From assembly GCA_019112825.1 (NCBI GenBank), contig DXIP01000004.1:58616-122615 (forward strand): DNA of 64,000 nucleotides. Reading direction: 5' to 3'. Below, piece by piece: positions 43,270 through 51,362 of this stretch. The stretch's first letter is position 1; every line of letters starts with the position of its first letter. The translations under genes and the position numbers were made by a program. This DNA comes from Alistipes excrementigallinarum (GTDB taxonomy: Bacteria; Bacteroidota; Bacteroidia; Bacteroidales; Rikenellaceae). Below the pieces are notes generated by a model. It made no database searches. It worked only from the letters and a program-made list of their open reading frames with translations, and was not told where the DNA came from.

Positions 43270-45638
43270 GTTCCGAAATCCGTATCGATGACCAGCCCTG
43301 CGACCTGAACGGTACGCCGCAGCTCCGCCCCGGATTCGATGCCGCGGCGCTTGCCGACCCGGCGACCGCCCGCGAGGGCTCCTCCATGGAGCTGCTGCTG
43401 CCCCGCTCGCCGCGCAACGACCGCCTGCTGGGCGACGCCTATGCGCCGCAGGGTACGCGCACCTTCAACCTCACCACGCGCCGCGTCGACATCGAGTGGA
43501 AGGGGGCGCTCCTCTTCAGCGGTACGGCGCGCCTGCTCTCGTGCGGCCCCGAGGGCTACCGCCTCGAGCTGCGCGACGGGGCGCCGCAGTGGGCCCGCAG
43601 CGCCGCGCTGGGAATGCTCCGGACGCTGCCCGTCTCCTTCCGCATGCAGCTCACGCCGGTCGACATCTGCGCCGGATGGAGCGACTCCTCGGCGGTGAAG
43701 TTCTTCCCCGTGGTGCGCGACGACTACCCCAAGCAGAGCTCCGGAACGGGGCTCTATCCCGCCGAGCGGCTCCTCTCGGTGGACGACTATCACCCCTTCC
43801 TGCAGCTGGCCCCGATGGTCGAGGCCATCTTCACCGGGGCGGGCTACACGGTCGAGAGCCGCTTCCTCGAATCGGAGTTCTTCCGCTCGCTCTACATGAG
43901 CGGCGCCTACACCTCGCACGACACCTCGCTCCTGCAGAAGCGCATGGGCTTCTTCGCCCGCCGCCTCAGCACCGCCCGGGCGCAGGCCGACTCCCTGGGA
44001 CGGGTCTACGCCGACCCCTACCGCACGCAGTACAGCGTGGGCAACATCGTCGAGACGGCCCAGCCGCAGAGCGTCGACGAGGACGGCGAGCCGCTGGGCG
44101 AGCAGCTCTTCAACAACGGCGGCTGCTTCCGCCAGGAGGATGGCGGCATCGTCTTCCGCCCCCTGAGCGAGGTGACCGTCGGCTTCGAATACTTCCTCCG
44201 CTACACGACCGAGCACCGGATTCTGGACCGCAACCGCCTCACGGGCTTCGATTCGCTCTACCTGGGGACGGGGAGCCGGCTGCAGTTCTCGCTGGCCAAC
44301 CGCTTTGTGGACCGGCGCAACAACCTGAGCCCCAACTACGAGTATCTGGTGGTAGTCTTCGGCCACAAGGAGGGGGCCGAGTACCGGCTCACCTACGTCA
44401 CCGGGGGCAAGTCGCAGACCTGGTGCGAATTCTCGGGCCGCACGGCCAAGGTCTCCACCCCTCCGACCGGCTCCTTCTCGAACCCCATGCTCATGCGCCG
44501 GGGTCTGAACGTCTGGATAGAGTACACGCTCGACTGGGCGCTCTACGACGGCTACCTCGAGGAGCGGGGCACCACGACCGTCGAGCTGCGGGTGAGCTCG
44601 ACGCCCGTCACCGCCTCGCCCACCTCGCCCGTGCGCTTCGACACAATCTTCTTCCAGGGCGCCGAGCCGGGAATGACCCTCACGCTCGACAAGGAGTGCT
44701 CGATGCGCCCCCTCTTCTCGGGGCGTCCCGGCTACGATGAGCTGCTCGAATTCGGCGACGTGGCGCGCCACGAGGTGCGGCAGATGGAGCTGCTGCAGGC
44801 CGTCGGACACCTCTTCAACCTGCGCTTCTTCACCGAGGAGCCCTCGCGGCGGGTCTGGATTGAACCGGCCGACGACTTCTACGGCGCGGGGCCCGATGCC
44901 GACTGGCGCTCGCGGACCGACTTCTCGGAGCCGGTCGAGTTCGAGGAGCTCTCGCCCGGATTCCACGAGCGGCGCACGTGGTGCTACGCCGCTGCCGAGG
45001 GGGCCGTGGCCCGAGCCGACGAGGAGTCGGGCGAGGAGTTCGGCGCCTGGAGCTACGAGATGACCAGCCGGGCCACGAAGATGGGTGAGGAGCGGCTGCG
45101 CAACCCCCTCTTTGCACCGGTCTTCAGCGTGAAGGGTTACTACGCCAATGCCGCCTCGGCCTCGCTGCTCCAGGTGGGCGACCGCGACGCCGAGGTGCCC
45201 GACGGCAACATCGCCCCCACGGTGGTGCGCTACTGCGGCCTCCACTCGCTGCCCGAGGGCGAGCGGTGGGGATTCCCCTACGAGCAGGCCGAGTACCCGC
45301 TGGCGGCCTTCAACCATGCGGGTGATGACGAGACGGAGCCCTTCACGCTCACCTTCGGCGACCTGGAGGGGGCCGAGGGGCTGCGCAGCCGCTACCTCGC
45401 CCAGAGCGAAATCGAGGACCTCCGCCAGCGCATCACCCTCACGCTGCGGCTCGAACCCCACGAATATGCGGCGTTGTTCACCCCCGGGACGGGGATGCCC
45501 GACATCCGCTCGCGCTTCCGCCTGGATACGGGTGCGGGCGAGGTGGTCGCCATCCTCGAGGCCGTCGAGCGCTACGACCCCGAGCGGTCGTCGGCCCGCT
45601 GCCGCTTCATCCGTTTGATGGAGGACGGCCTGCGATGA
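43266..45638 (+). CDS. large phage-like virion (tail/baseplate-type) protein
   Basis: 790 residues. Distinct blocks include an N-terminal beta domain (about 1-110), VDDYHPFLQLAPMVEAIFTG near 175, and MELLQAVGHLFNLRFFTEEP near 505, a helix-strand pattern often seen in hub or baseplate proteins. No enzymatic motif is seen. Large size and position next to another beta-rich protein suggest a distal tail or host-contact component; this is inference from organisation. It overlaps both neighbours by 4 bp. Confidence 0.6.
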   Translation: MSSEIRIDDQPCDLNGTPQLRPGFDAAALADPATAREGSSMELLLPRSPRNDRLLGDAYAPQGTRTFNLTTRRVDIEWKGALLFSGTARLLSCGPEGYRLELRDGAPQWARSAALGMLRTLPVSFRMQLTPVDICAGWSDSSAVKFFPVVRDDYPKQSSGTGLYPAERLLSVDDYHPFLQLAPMVEAIFTGAGYTVESRFLESEFFRSLYMSGAYTSHDTSLLQKRMGFFARRLSTARAQADSLGRVYADPYRTQYSVGNIVETAQPQSVDEDGEPLGEQLFNNGGCFRQEDGGIVFRPLSEVTVGFEYFLRYTTEHRILDRNRLTGFDSLYLGTGSRLQFSLANRFVDRRNNLSPNYEYLVVVFGHKEGAEYRLTYVTGGKSQTWCEFSGRTAKVSTPPTGSFSNPMLMRRGLNVWIEYTLDWALYDGYLEERGTTTVELRVSSTPVTASPTSPVRFDTIFFQGAEPGMTLTLDKECSMRPLFSGRPGYDELLEFGDVARHEVRQMELLQAVGHLFNLRFFTEEPSRRVWIEPADDFYGAGPDADWRSRTDFSEPVEFEELSPGFHERRTWCYAAAEGAVARADEESGEEFGAWSYEMTSRATKMGEERLRNPLFAPVFSVKGYYANAASASLLQVGDRDAEVPDGNIAPTVVRYCGLHSLPEGERWGFPYEQAEYPLAAFNHAGDDETEPFTLTFGDLEGAEGLRSRYLAQSEIEDLRQRITLTLRLEPHEYAALFTPGTGMPDIRSRFRLDTGAGEVVAILEAVERYDPERSSARCRFIRLMEDGLR

Positions 45639-45898
45639 GCGGTGAGGAACGGCTGGTGGCGATGCTCGCCCGGGAGCTCCGCGGACGGAGCCCCGAGGAG
45701 GCGGCGCGGCGTCTGCTTGCGCGGGGGCTGGTCGCCCGCGGGGCCTGCGAGCGGTGGCTGCTCCGCGAAGAGGTCGAGCGGCGCATCGCCGCGGGTGCGG
45801 GGTGCTGCGAGGCGATGGAGGCCGTGGCCGTGGAGCTCGCCTGCTCCTATGGAAAGGTACGCAACTGTTATTATCAAACTTTCAAAAGGAAACCATGA
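45635..45898 (+). CDS. small HTH-like phage protein
   Basis: 87 residues, alpha-helical and Arg/Glu-rich. The C-terminal segment (MEAVAVELACSYGKVRNCYYQ) has the spacing of a helix-turn-helix. Comparable small proteins occur beside prohead protease genes in Bacteroidales prophages. It could be a terminase-small-like or regulatory remnant; the family is not certain. Starts and ends in 4-bp overlaps with its neighbours. Confidence 0.6.
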   Translation: MSGEERLVAMLARELRGRSPEEAARRLLARGLVARGACERWLLREEVERRIAAGAGCCEAMEAVAVELACSYGKVRNCYYQTFKRKP

Positions 45899-47220
45899 TG
45901 AAATCGGAAATTCGGATTAGAAACAGCGCCGACGTCTGCTACATCGACATCGAAGGCAACATCGGCGTGCCGGAGGAGTGGCAGTTCGACGACCCCGGAG
46001 CGCGGGTGGCCACCTACGAGCGGTTCCGGGCCGCCGCGGCGCGCATCGCCGCGCTGGAGGCTGCCGAGGTGGTGGTCTCGATTCGCTCGACGGGCGGCGA
46101 CGTGAACGACGCGCTGCTGATTTACGACGCGCTGCGCGCCCTGCCGGGACGCATCACCACCCGCTGCTACGGCTACACGGCCTCGGCCGCGACGCTCATC
46201 GCGCAGGCCGCCTCCGAGGGGCGGCGCGAGATTGCCGCCGGGGCGCTCTACCTGATTCACAATTCGGAGTGCTCGGTCGAGGGCAACGTCGCCGAGCTTG
46301 AGGCCCGCATCGGGCTGCTGCGCAAGACCGACGAGCGGCTGGCCGAAATCTATGCCGTCCGTTCGGGCCGTCCGGCTGCCGAATTTGCGGCGCTGATGGC
46401 CGAGAACAACGGCTCGGGACGCTGGCTCTCGCCCGAGGAGGCGGTGGAGGCGGGGCTGGCCGACCGCGTCATCGGCGCCGAGGTAGGCAACCCCTCGGAG
46501 GGGAGTGCCGCCGGGGGTGAGGAGCTCTACGGCTTCGACGGCGGGGAGGATGCGGAGGCTCCCGACAGTCCCGACGGTTCCGACGGTCCCGACGGCGCTG
46601 ACGGCTCCGGCTCGGATGCGGCTGCGGGCTCGGCCGTGGCTGCTGCGGGCGGTGAAGCCTTCGGCGGCGGGCCGCGGCGGAGCGGACTGCCCGAGGGACT
46701 GGTCCGCTGGGTGCGGCAGACGCTCCGCAGCTGGCGGGAGCGCCTCACGACGGAGCATCGCACGGCTGCGGCAAAGGCCGCGCCGCAACACTCCGCATCG
46801 CAGCATCCGGCGCCGGGCGGTCCGGCGGAGCAGCACCCCGCGCCGGGCGGCTCTGCTGAGCCGGTTCTGCCCGAGGCCTCGGCCGCAGCACCCGCATCGG
46901 AGGCGGCGCCCGGAGCAGGAGGCTCTGCGGCGCTCTTCCCGTCGGAGGCGGCGCCCGCTTCGGAGGGTACTGCCGCAGCCCCCGCGCCGGAGGGTCCTGT
47001 TGCAACCCCTGCGTCGGCAGTTCCTGTGTCGGCGGCGGTGCAGCCCTCGGAGCGCATTCCGCAGTCGATGCGGCGCTCGGTGCTGGCGCTGCGGGAGGCG
47101 CAGCTGCGCGTCGAGCCCACGCGGGTGCGTCCCGTCGAGGACCCCTCGTGCCGCGAGCGGCTCCATACGGCCAACGAGCGGGCCTATGCCGAGGATGCCC
47201 GTTCGTTCGCCAAGAGCTGA
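45895..47220 (+). CDS. ClpP-type prohead protease with long Pro/Ala tail
   Basis: 441 residues. The N-terminal 200 residues form a ClpP/crotonase-like serine protease: RSTGGDVNDALLIYDAL, then nucleophile Ser97 in GYTASAAT and His122 in YLIHNSE, with a late DRVIG near 200. Such enzymes process capsid scaffolds. From about 205 to 390 the sequence is Gly/Ser/Asp, then Pro/Ala-rich, with reiterated HPAPGG and SEAAPA units, then a charged C-terminus that may act as scaffold. An AAAAGGA ribosome-binding site precedes ATGATG; the first ATG is used. Confidence 0.85.
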   Translation: MMKSEIRIRNSADVCYIDIEGNIGVPEEWQFDDPGARVATYERFRAAAARIAALEAAEVVVSIRSTGGDVNDALLIYDALRALPGRITTRCYGYTASAATLIAQAASEGRREIAAGALYLIHNSECSVEGNVAELEARIGLLRKTDERLAEIYAVRSGRPAAEFAALMAENNGSGRWLSPEEAVEAGLADRVIGAEVGNPSEGSAAGGEELYGFDGGEDAEAPDSPDGSDGPDGADGSGSDAAAGSAVAAAGGEAFGGGPRRSGLPEGLVRWVRQTLRSWRERLTTEHRTAAAKAAPQHSASQHPAPGGPAEQHPAPGGSAEPVLPEASAAAPASEAAPGAGGSAALFPSEAAPASEGTAAAPAPEGPVATPASAVPVSAAVQPSERIPQSMRRSVLALREAQLRVEPTRVRPVEDPSCRERLHTANERAYAEDARSFAKS

Positions 47221-47474
47221 CCCCTTGCGGGCGGGAGCGTCGGGTCGTACCTCTCTGCCGGCTCGGCGGCCTCCCTCCCGGCCGTTCCGGCGGAGGCCCG
47301 GGGCCCCTTCCGCCGGCCGGAGACCCTCCTCCGACGCCCCCCCTTCTCTTCCGTCAACTTTCCCCTCTCTGAACTGAAAAAAGGCGACTCCGGGATGCCG
47401 CCTACCGCGGAGCGCGGTCCCCGGAGCCCTTCACGAACAATCAACCCTTTAACCATCCAAAAACACAGTTTGCC

Positions 47475-48461
47475 ATGAGTTTTCTCGAAAACCCCAAGCA
47501 GTACACGGGCCAGGAGCTCGAAACCATCTTCTTCCGTCCGATGCTGAGCGGCCCTTCGGCCCAGGAGCTGGGCGTGCGCATCCTCTACAACATGCCGGTG
47601 CCGACGACCGTCCAGTTGTGGGACGGCCGCCGCGACATCCTCCAGAAGTACACGGCCGCCGGCTGGAGCGGCGGCGAGACGGCCCACCGCTACCAGAAGA
47701 CCATCCAGCTCAGCCGCGTGAAGGCCGAACTGGGCTTCTCGGCCGCCGACTACTTCGCGCAGGTCTACGAGCTGATTGCCGCCCGCGCCGACGTCAACAT
47801 GGAAGACCTGACGGGCACCGAGCTCGAGCAGGCCGAGACGACGCTCTTCAAGCAGGCCGTGGCCGAGGGCATCCGCGCGACGATGTGGATGGGTGACTCG
47901 GCCGGCGAGGCGGGGCTCAACACCTTCGACGGCTTCCTCAAGGCGCTCACCGCCTTCGCCGCAAGCGAGGAGGAGGACATCCACACCTTCTCCTACACCT
48001 CCTCCGAGCTGGCCGCGCCCGAAGATGCCGTCGAGCTCTTCGACCGCCTGTGGAACGAAGCCGACTGCCGCTTGCAGGACCTCAAGGCCGAGGGGCAGCT
48101 CGCCTTCTTCGCCACGTCGGACATCTGCCACCTCTACGAGAAGTACCTCGACTCGAAGGGCGCCGACGCCTCCTACATCGACACGGTCAACGGCCGCCGC
48201 ACGCTCGCCTACCACGGCATTCCTGTGGTCGACGTCCGCCTGGGTGCCTACCTCGCCGACTCGACCTATCCCAAGTCGTTCTGCCTGCTGACCGACCGCC
48301 GCAACCTGGTGCTGGCGGTCAACACGGCCGACTTCCCCGGCACCGAAATCCGCATGTGGTACAACCCCGACCTGATGGAGAACCGCCAGCGCGCCACCTT
48401 CATGGCCGGATGCGACATCCTCGACGAGACGATGCTCTCCTACGCCTGGCAGCAGGCCTGA
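47475..48461 (+). CDS. phage major capsid protein (HK97-like)
   Basis: 328 residues. N-terminus SFLENPKQYTGQELETIFFRP and the central FSAADYFAQVYELIAAR are typical of the Bacteroidales prophage capsid group, and the C-terminal ATFMAGCDILDETMLSYAW is a common last block. Spine helix and P-domain order fit an HK97 fold by pattern only. It is separated from the protease by 254 bp of C-rich spacer and from the portal by 77 bp. Complete and free of frameshifts. Confidence 0.8.
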   Translation: MSFLENPKQYTGQELETIFFRPMLSGPSAQELGVRILYNMPVPTTVQLWDGRRDILQKYTAAGWSGGETAHRYQKTIQLSRVKAELGFSAADYFAQVYELIAARADVNMEDLTGTELEQAETTLFKQAVAEGIRATMWMGDSAGEAGLNTFDGFLKALTAFAASEEEDIHTFSYTSSELAAPEDAVELFDRLWNEADCRLQDLKAEGQLAFFATSDICHLYEKYLDSKGADASYIDTVNGRRTLAYHGIPVVDVRLGAYLADSTYPKSFCLLTDRRNLVLAVNTADFPGTEIRMWYNPDLMENRQRATFMAGCDILDETMLSYAWQQA

Positions 48462-48538
48462 CCAACCGCGGCCGACGGCGGGGGCCCTCCCCTCGGGGGG
48501 CGCCCCGCCGCCTCCGCACAACGACTGAACATTGAACC

Positions 48539-49765
48539 ATGAAGAAAAAGAAGTGCAATCCGAAAACGGCGCTTGCCGTCACGGGGCGCGGCGAGCCCGA
48601 GCCGCTCTTCGGCGGCGGGCGCATCCAGAGCGACCGCTTCTGGCGCTGGGGCGACGACAACCTCTTCCCCGAGGCGCTGGCCCTCATGGCGCGCCGCTCG
48701 ACCACCCATCGCCGCATCATCAACGACAAGGCCGACTACATCTCGGGCAAGGGGGTCATATGCGACGCCTCCTCGCCGCTGCTGCAGGCCTTCGTCGAGC
48801 GGGTGAACGGCCAGGGCGAGAGCCTCCGCGGGCTGCTCAACCGGCTGGCGCTCGACAAGGCGCTCTTCGGCAACGCCTTCCTCGAGGCGGTGACCGACGA
48901 ACGCCACACGCTGCTGGCGCTCTACCACCAGGACGCCTCGCGCTGCCGCCTGGCCCGCGACTCGGCCCACGTGCTGCTCCACCACGACTGGAGCGCCTTC
49001 CGCCCCTCGGAGGCGCGCACGCTGCCCCTCTACCCCCTCTACGAGCGGCAGGAGGACGGCACGCTGCGCACCATGGTCCACTACAAGGACTACGAGCCGA
49101 CGTTCGCCCACTACGGCGTGCCGCCCTACATCGCCGGCTTCGACGTCTCGGCCATCGCCTATAAGACCGACCGCTGGAACATCTCGCGGCTCGACAACTC
49201 GTTCCAGCTCTCGGGCGTCATGATGCTCGACGGCGCGGTCGACAGCGAGGCCGAGGCTGAACGCATCGTGCGCACGGCCGAACGCAAGTTCGCCGGGCGG
49301 CCCGGGCAGGTGATGTTCGTCATCAAGGAGGGCGACGAGAAGGACCACTCGCAGTTCATCCCCATCGCCTCGCAGAACGAGGGCGACTGGAAGGCGCTCC
49401 ACGAGCAGGCCGTCTCGGACATCGTCGTGGCCCACTCGTGGTTCCGGACGCTGAGCGGCCTGGACTACGCCGGGGGCTTCAACGCCGAGCGCATCCTCCA
49501 CGAGTACGAGGTGGCGCTCAACACGGTCATCCTCGGCGAACAGGCCGAGCTGCTCGAACCCGTGCGCAAGCTCATCGGCGAGGTGCTGGGGCTCGACGCC
49601 TCGTCGGTCGAAATCGTCAACCGCCCGCCGACCCGCTCGAAACCCATCTACATGAAGGTGTGGGAGGCGCGCAAGGCCGACGGCCTGGAGTACGACCCCG
49701 GGGATGCGCGCCAGCAGCAGTTCCTCTCGGAAATCACCAAGTACAACATCCGGAGCATCGACTGA
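48539..49765 (+). CDS. phage portal protein
   Basis: 408 residues of the HK97/PBSX-type portal family. Features: WGDDNLFPEALALMARRSTTHRR and IINDKADYISGKG near the start, then LALDKALFGNAFLEAV, the wing/clip region around 200, and the late FNAERILHEYEVALNTVIL helix. Portals form the dodecameric DNA gate of the capsid. A terminase should dock here, but none is encoded nearby. The C-terminus (LSEITKYNIRSID) is normal. Confidence 0.85.
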   Translation: MKKKKCNPKTALAVTGRGEPEPLFGGGRIQSDRFWRWGDDNLFPEALALMARRSTTHRRIINDKADYISGKGVICDASSPLLQAFVERVNGQGESLRGLLNRLALDKALFGNAFLEAVTDERHTLLALYHQDASRCRLARDSAHVLLHHDWSAFRPSEARTLPLYPLYERQEDGTLRTMVHYKDYEPTFAHYGVPPYIAGFDVSAIAYKTDRWNISRLDNSFQLSGVMMLDGAVDSEAEAERIVRTAERKFAGRPGQVMFVIKEGDEKDHSQFIPIASQNEGDWKALHEQAVSDIVVAHSWFRTLSGLDYAGGFNAERILHEYEVALNTVILGEQAELLEPVRKLIGEVLGLDASSVEIVNRPPTRSKPIYMKVWEARKADGLEYDPGDARQQQFLSEITKYNIRSID

Positions 49766-49795
49766 TGCCCGGCTCCGTAAAACCCTCACACGACC

Positions 49796-50269
49796 ATGAA
49801 TACGCTCATTACCGCACGGCAGGTTGCGGAGCTCGCCTTCGATGCGGGCGAATTCCTGCCGCCCGGAGCCGTCACCGAGGCCGACATCGCGGCCGCCGAG
49901 GAGCGCTTCCTGCTCCCGGTGGTCGGACGCCCCCTCTGCGACCGGCTCCGCGAGGGGGGCTACCCCCAGCTGCTCGACGACTACGTCGCCCCGGCGCTGG
50001 CGGCCTGCGTCCGCCTCTCGGTGCAGCCGATGCTCGACATCCGCACGGGCCCCTACGGCTCGACGGCACCCCGCTCCGACTGCTTCGAACCGGCCGACGA
50101 GGAGCAGTGCACGGCCCGGCTCCGGGCGCTGCGCCGCCGCGCGCGGACGCTGCTGCACCGCATGTCGGAGTGGCTCGACGCCCACGCCGGCGAACACCCC
50201 GAATACCAACCCCGCGAAAACATCTTCAAACGCTGCACCATCGATGGAAACCTTGTTCAGATTCATTAG
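49796..50269 (+). CDS. DUF6712-like head-tail connector
   Basis: 157 residues, alpha-helical. The pattern ITARQVAELAFDAGEFLPPG then ITEADIAAAEERFLLP-like start is that of the DUF6712 connector-type proteins of Bacteroidales phages, with a CVRLSVQPMLDIRTGPYG middle. It probably sits under the portal. Starts 30 bp after the portal gene and overlaps the holin by 26 bp. Confidence 0.75.
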   Translation: MNTLITARQVAELAFDAGEFLPPGAVTEADIAAAEERFLLPVVGRPLCDRLREGGYPQLLDDYVAPALAACVRLSVQPMLDIRTGPYGSTAPRSDCFEPADEEQCTARLRALRRRARTLLHRMSEWLDAHAGEHPEYQPRENIFKRCTIDGNLVQIH

Positions 50270-50684
50270 CGGCACGCTGACGGCCGTCGCCTCGCTCTTC
50301 GCCCCCGTCGGTCCGCTCGTGGCCTGCGTCACGCTCTTCATCGGGGTCGACTTCGTGACGGGTGTGGCGGCCGACCGCGCCGCCGCCCGGCGCGAGGGGC
50401 GCGTGTGGTACTTCGAGAGCTGCGAGGCGTGGCGCACCGTGCGCAAGCTCTCGCTGGTGGTGGTCTCGGTGGGCATGGCCTGGCTGCTGGACTGCTGCGT
50501 GCTGGACTTCCTGCATCTGCGTCTGGCCAACCTGCTGACGGGCTTCGTCTGCGGGGTGGAGATGTGGTCCTTTCTGGAGAATGCCGCCCAGTTGTCGGAT
50601 GCGCCCCTTTTCCGGGCCATGCGCCGCGTGCTCCACCGTCGGCTGCACGAGGGCTCCCGCGGCGGGAAGGGAGGTGTGCGATGA
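50244..50684 (+). CDS. phage holin family protein
   Basis: 146 residues with three probable membrane segments (about 8-34, 68-86 and 92-110). LFRFISGTLTAVASLF and the VTLFIGVDFVTGVAADRAAA loop are typical of Bacteroidales phage holins; the C-terminus is Arg-rich and cytoplasmic. Should permit lysin access to the cell wall. Start at METLF is inside the connector gene. Ends in an ATGA overlap with the lysin. Confidence 0.85.
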   Translation: METLFRFISGTLTAVASLFAPVGPLVACVTLFIGVDFVTGVAADRAAARREGRVWYFESCEAWRTVRKLSLVVVSVGMAWLLDCCVLDFLHLRLANLLTGFVCGVEMWSFLENAAQLSDAPLFRAMRRVLHRRLHEGSRGGKGGVR

Positions 50685-51094
50685 GCCGCGGCATGAGCAA
50701 CTGCAATCCGGGCAACATCCGCCGCTCGCGGACCCGCTACAAGGGGGAGGTGCGCCCCTCGCGCGACCCCGAATTCAAGCAGTTCGCATCGCTCGAGTGG
50801 GGCTACCGGGCCATCTTCGTGCTGCTGCACACCTACCGTGTGCGCTACGGGCTCGGAAGCCTCGACGGGATGATTGCCCGCTGGGCCCCGCCCTCGGAGA
50901 ACCGCACCGACCTCTACCTCCGCTTCGTGGCCGAACGGACGGGGCTGAAGGCCAACGAGCCGCTCGATACTTCGTGCCGGGCGACGATGCTTCCCCTGGC
51001 GGCGGCCATCTCGCTTATGGAGAACGGGGTGGAGGCGCCGCGCGAGACGCTCGAACGGGGCTGGGAGCTCTTCCGCGCCGATTTTCCCGCGTAG
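50681..51094 (+). CDS. P5-like peptidoglycan-degrading lysin
   Basis: 137 residues. CNPGNIRRSRTRYKGEV, DPEFKQFASLEWGYRAIFVL and IARWAPPSENRTDLYLRFV match the structural protein P5/lysozyme-like family used as endolysin by Bacteroidales phages. No signal peptide, so export would rely on the holin coded just upstream. Second Met at codon 5 is an alternative start. Last gene of the cluster. Confidence 0.85.
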   Translation: MSRGMSNCNPGNIRRSRTRYKGEVRPSRDPEFKQFASLEWGYRAIFVLLHTYRVRYGLGSLDGMIARWAPPSENRTDLYLRFVAERTGLKANEPLDTSCRATMLPLAAAISLMENGVEAPRETLERGWELFRADFPA

Positions 51095-51096
51095 AC

Positions 51097-51156
51097 GGGG
51101 CTTCCGGCCGGGCCGACCAGCTCCGAACGAAGCCCGGGCCGCTCCCCGGAAGCCCC
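51097..51156 (+). terminator. inverted repeat after the phage-like cluster
   Basis: GGGGCTTCCGG (51097-51107) and CCGGAAGCCCC (51146-51156) pair perfectly, with further GC pairing inside the 38-nt loop. It begins 2 bp after the lysin stop. No T-run follows, so it may act as a transcript-end structure rather than a classic terminator. Confidence 0.5.
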
Positions 51157-51349
51157 CGCTCCCGGAATTCCTTCCCGGAATTCACCCGTCTCCGGAGGCC
51201 CTTGCCCCCCAAAAAAATCTCCCCTCGCTCGAACCGTTTACCCGAAGATTCTGTCCGTCCGTGGACCGTCGGCGCCCTTTTGGAGGAGCCGGCGGAGGAA
51301 ACGGCACTGAAAAGGGGTCGTGCAGAGCCATCCGCGCGCCCTTTTTTGG

Positions 51350-51357
51350 TATCTTTG
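51350..51357 (+). promoter_or_regulatory. -7 box of comEC
   Basis: TATCTTTG, only 5 bp before the likely GTG start; transcription would begin at or just before the start codon, giving a leaderless message. Confidence 0.55.
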
Positions 51358-51362
51358 TCCTC

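Larger units (their letters stand above)
42283..51094 (+). mobile_element. cryptic phage-derived particle/lysis gene cluster
   Basis: Nine intact rightward genes: two virion-like proteins, a small HTH-like protein, ClpP-type prohead protease, major capsid protein, portal, DUF6712-like connector, holin and P5-like lysin. Missing are terminase, integrase, tape measure, tail tube, repressor and replication genes, and no flanking att repeat was seen. GC content and C-ending codons match the host. No frameshift or stop was seen. It may be a decayed prophage, a domesticated particle system, or part of a larger element whose other modules are elsewhere. Confidence 0.75.

Noticed and set aside
43215..45461. 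Long minus-strand frame under the large virion protein
   Set aside because: Gly/Arg/Glu/Leu-rich antisense frame typical of GC-rich DNA; the plus-strand genes here have coupled overlaps and protein-like composition.
48440..50830. Long minus-strand frame under portal, connector and holin genes
   Set aside because: Antisense to three recognised phage genes; no motif or start context.
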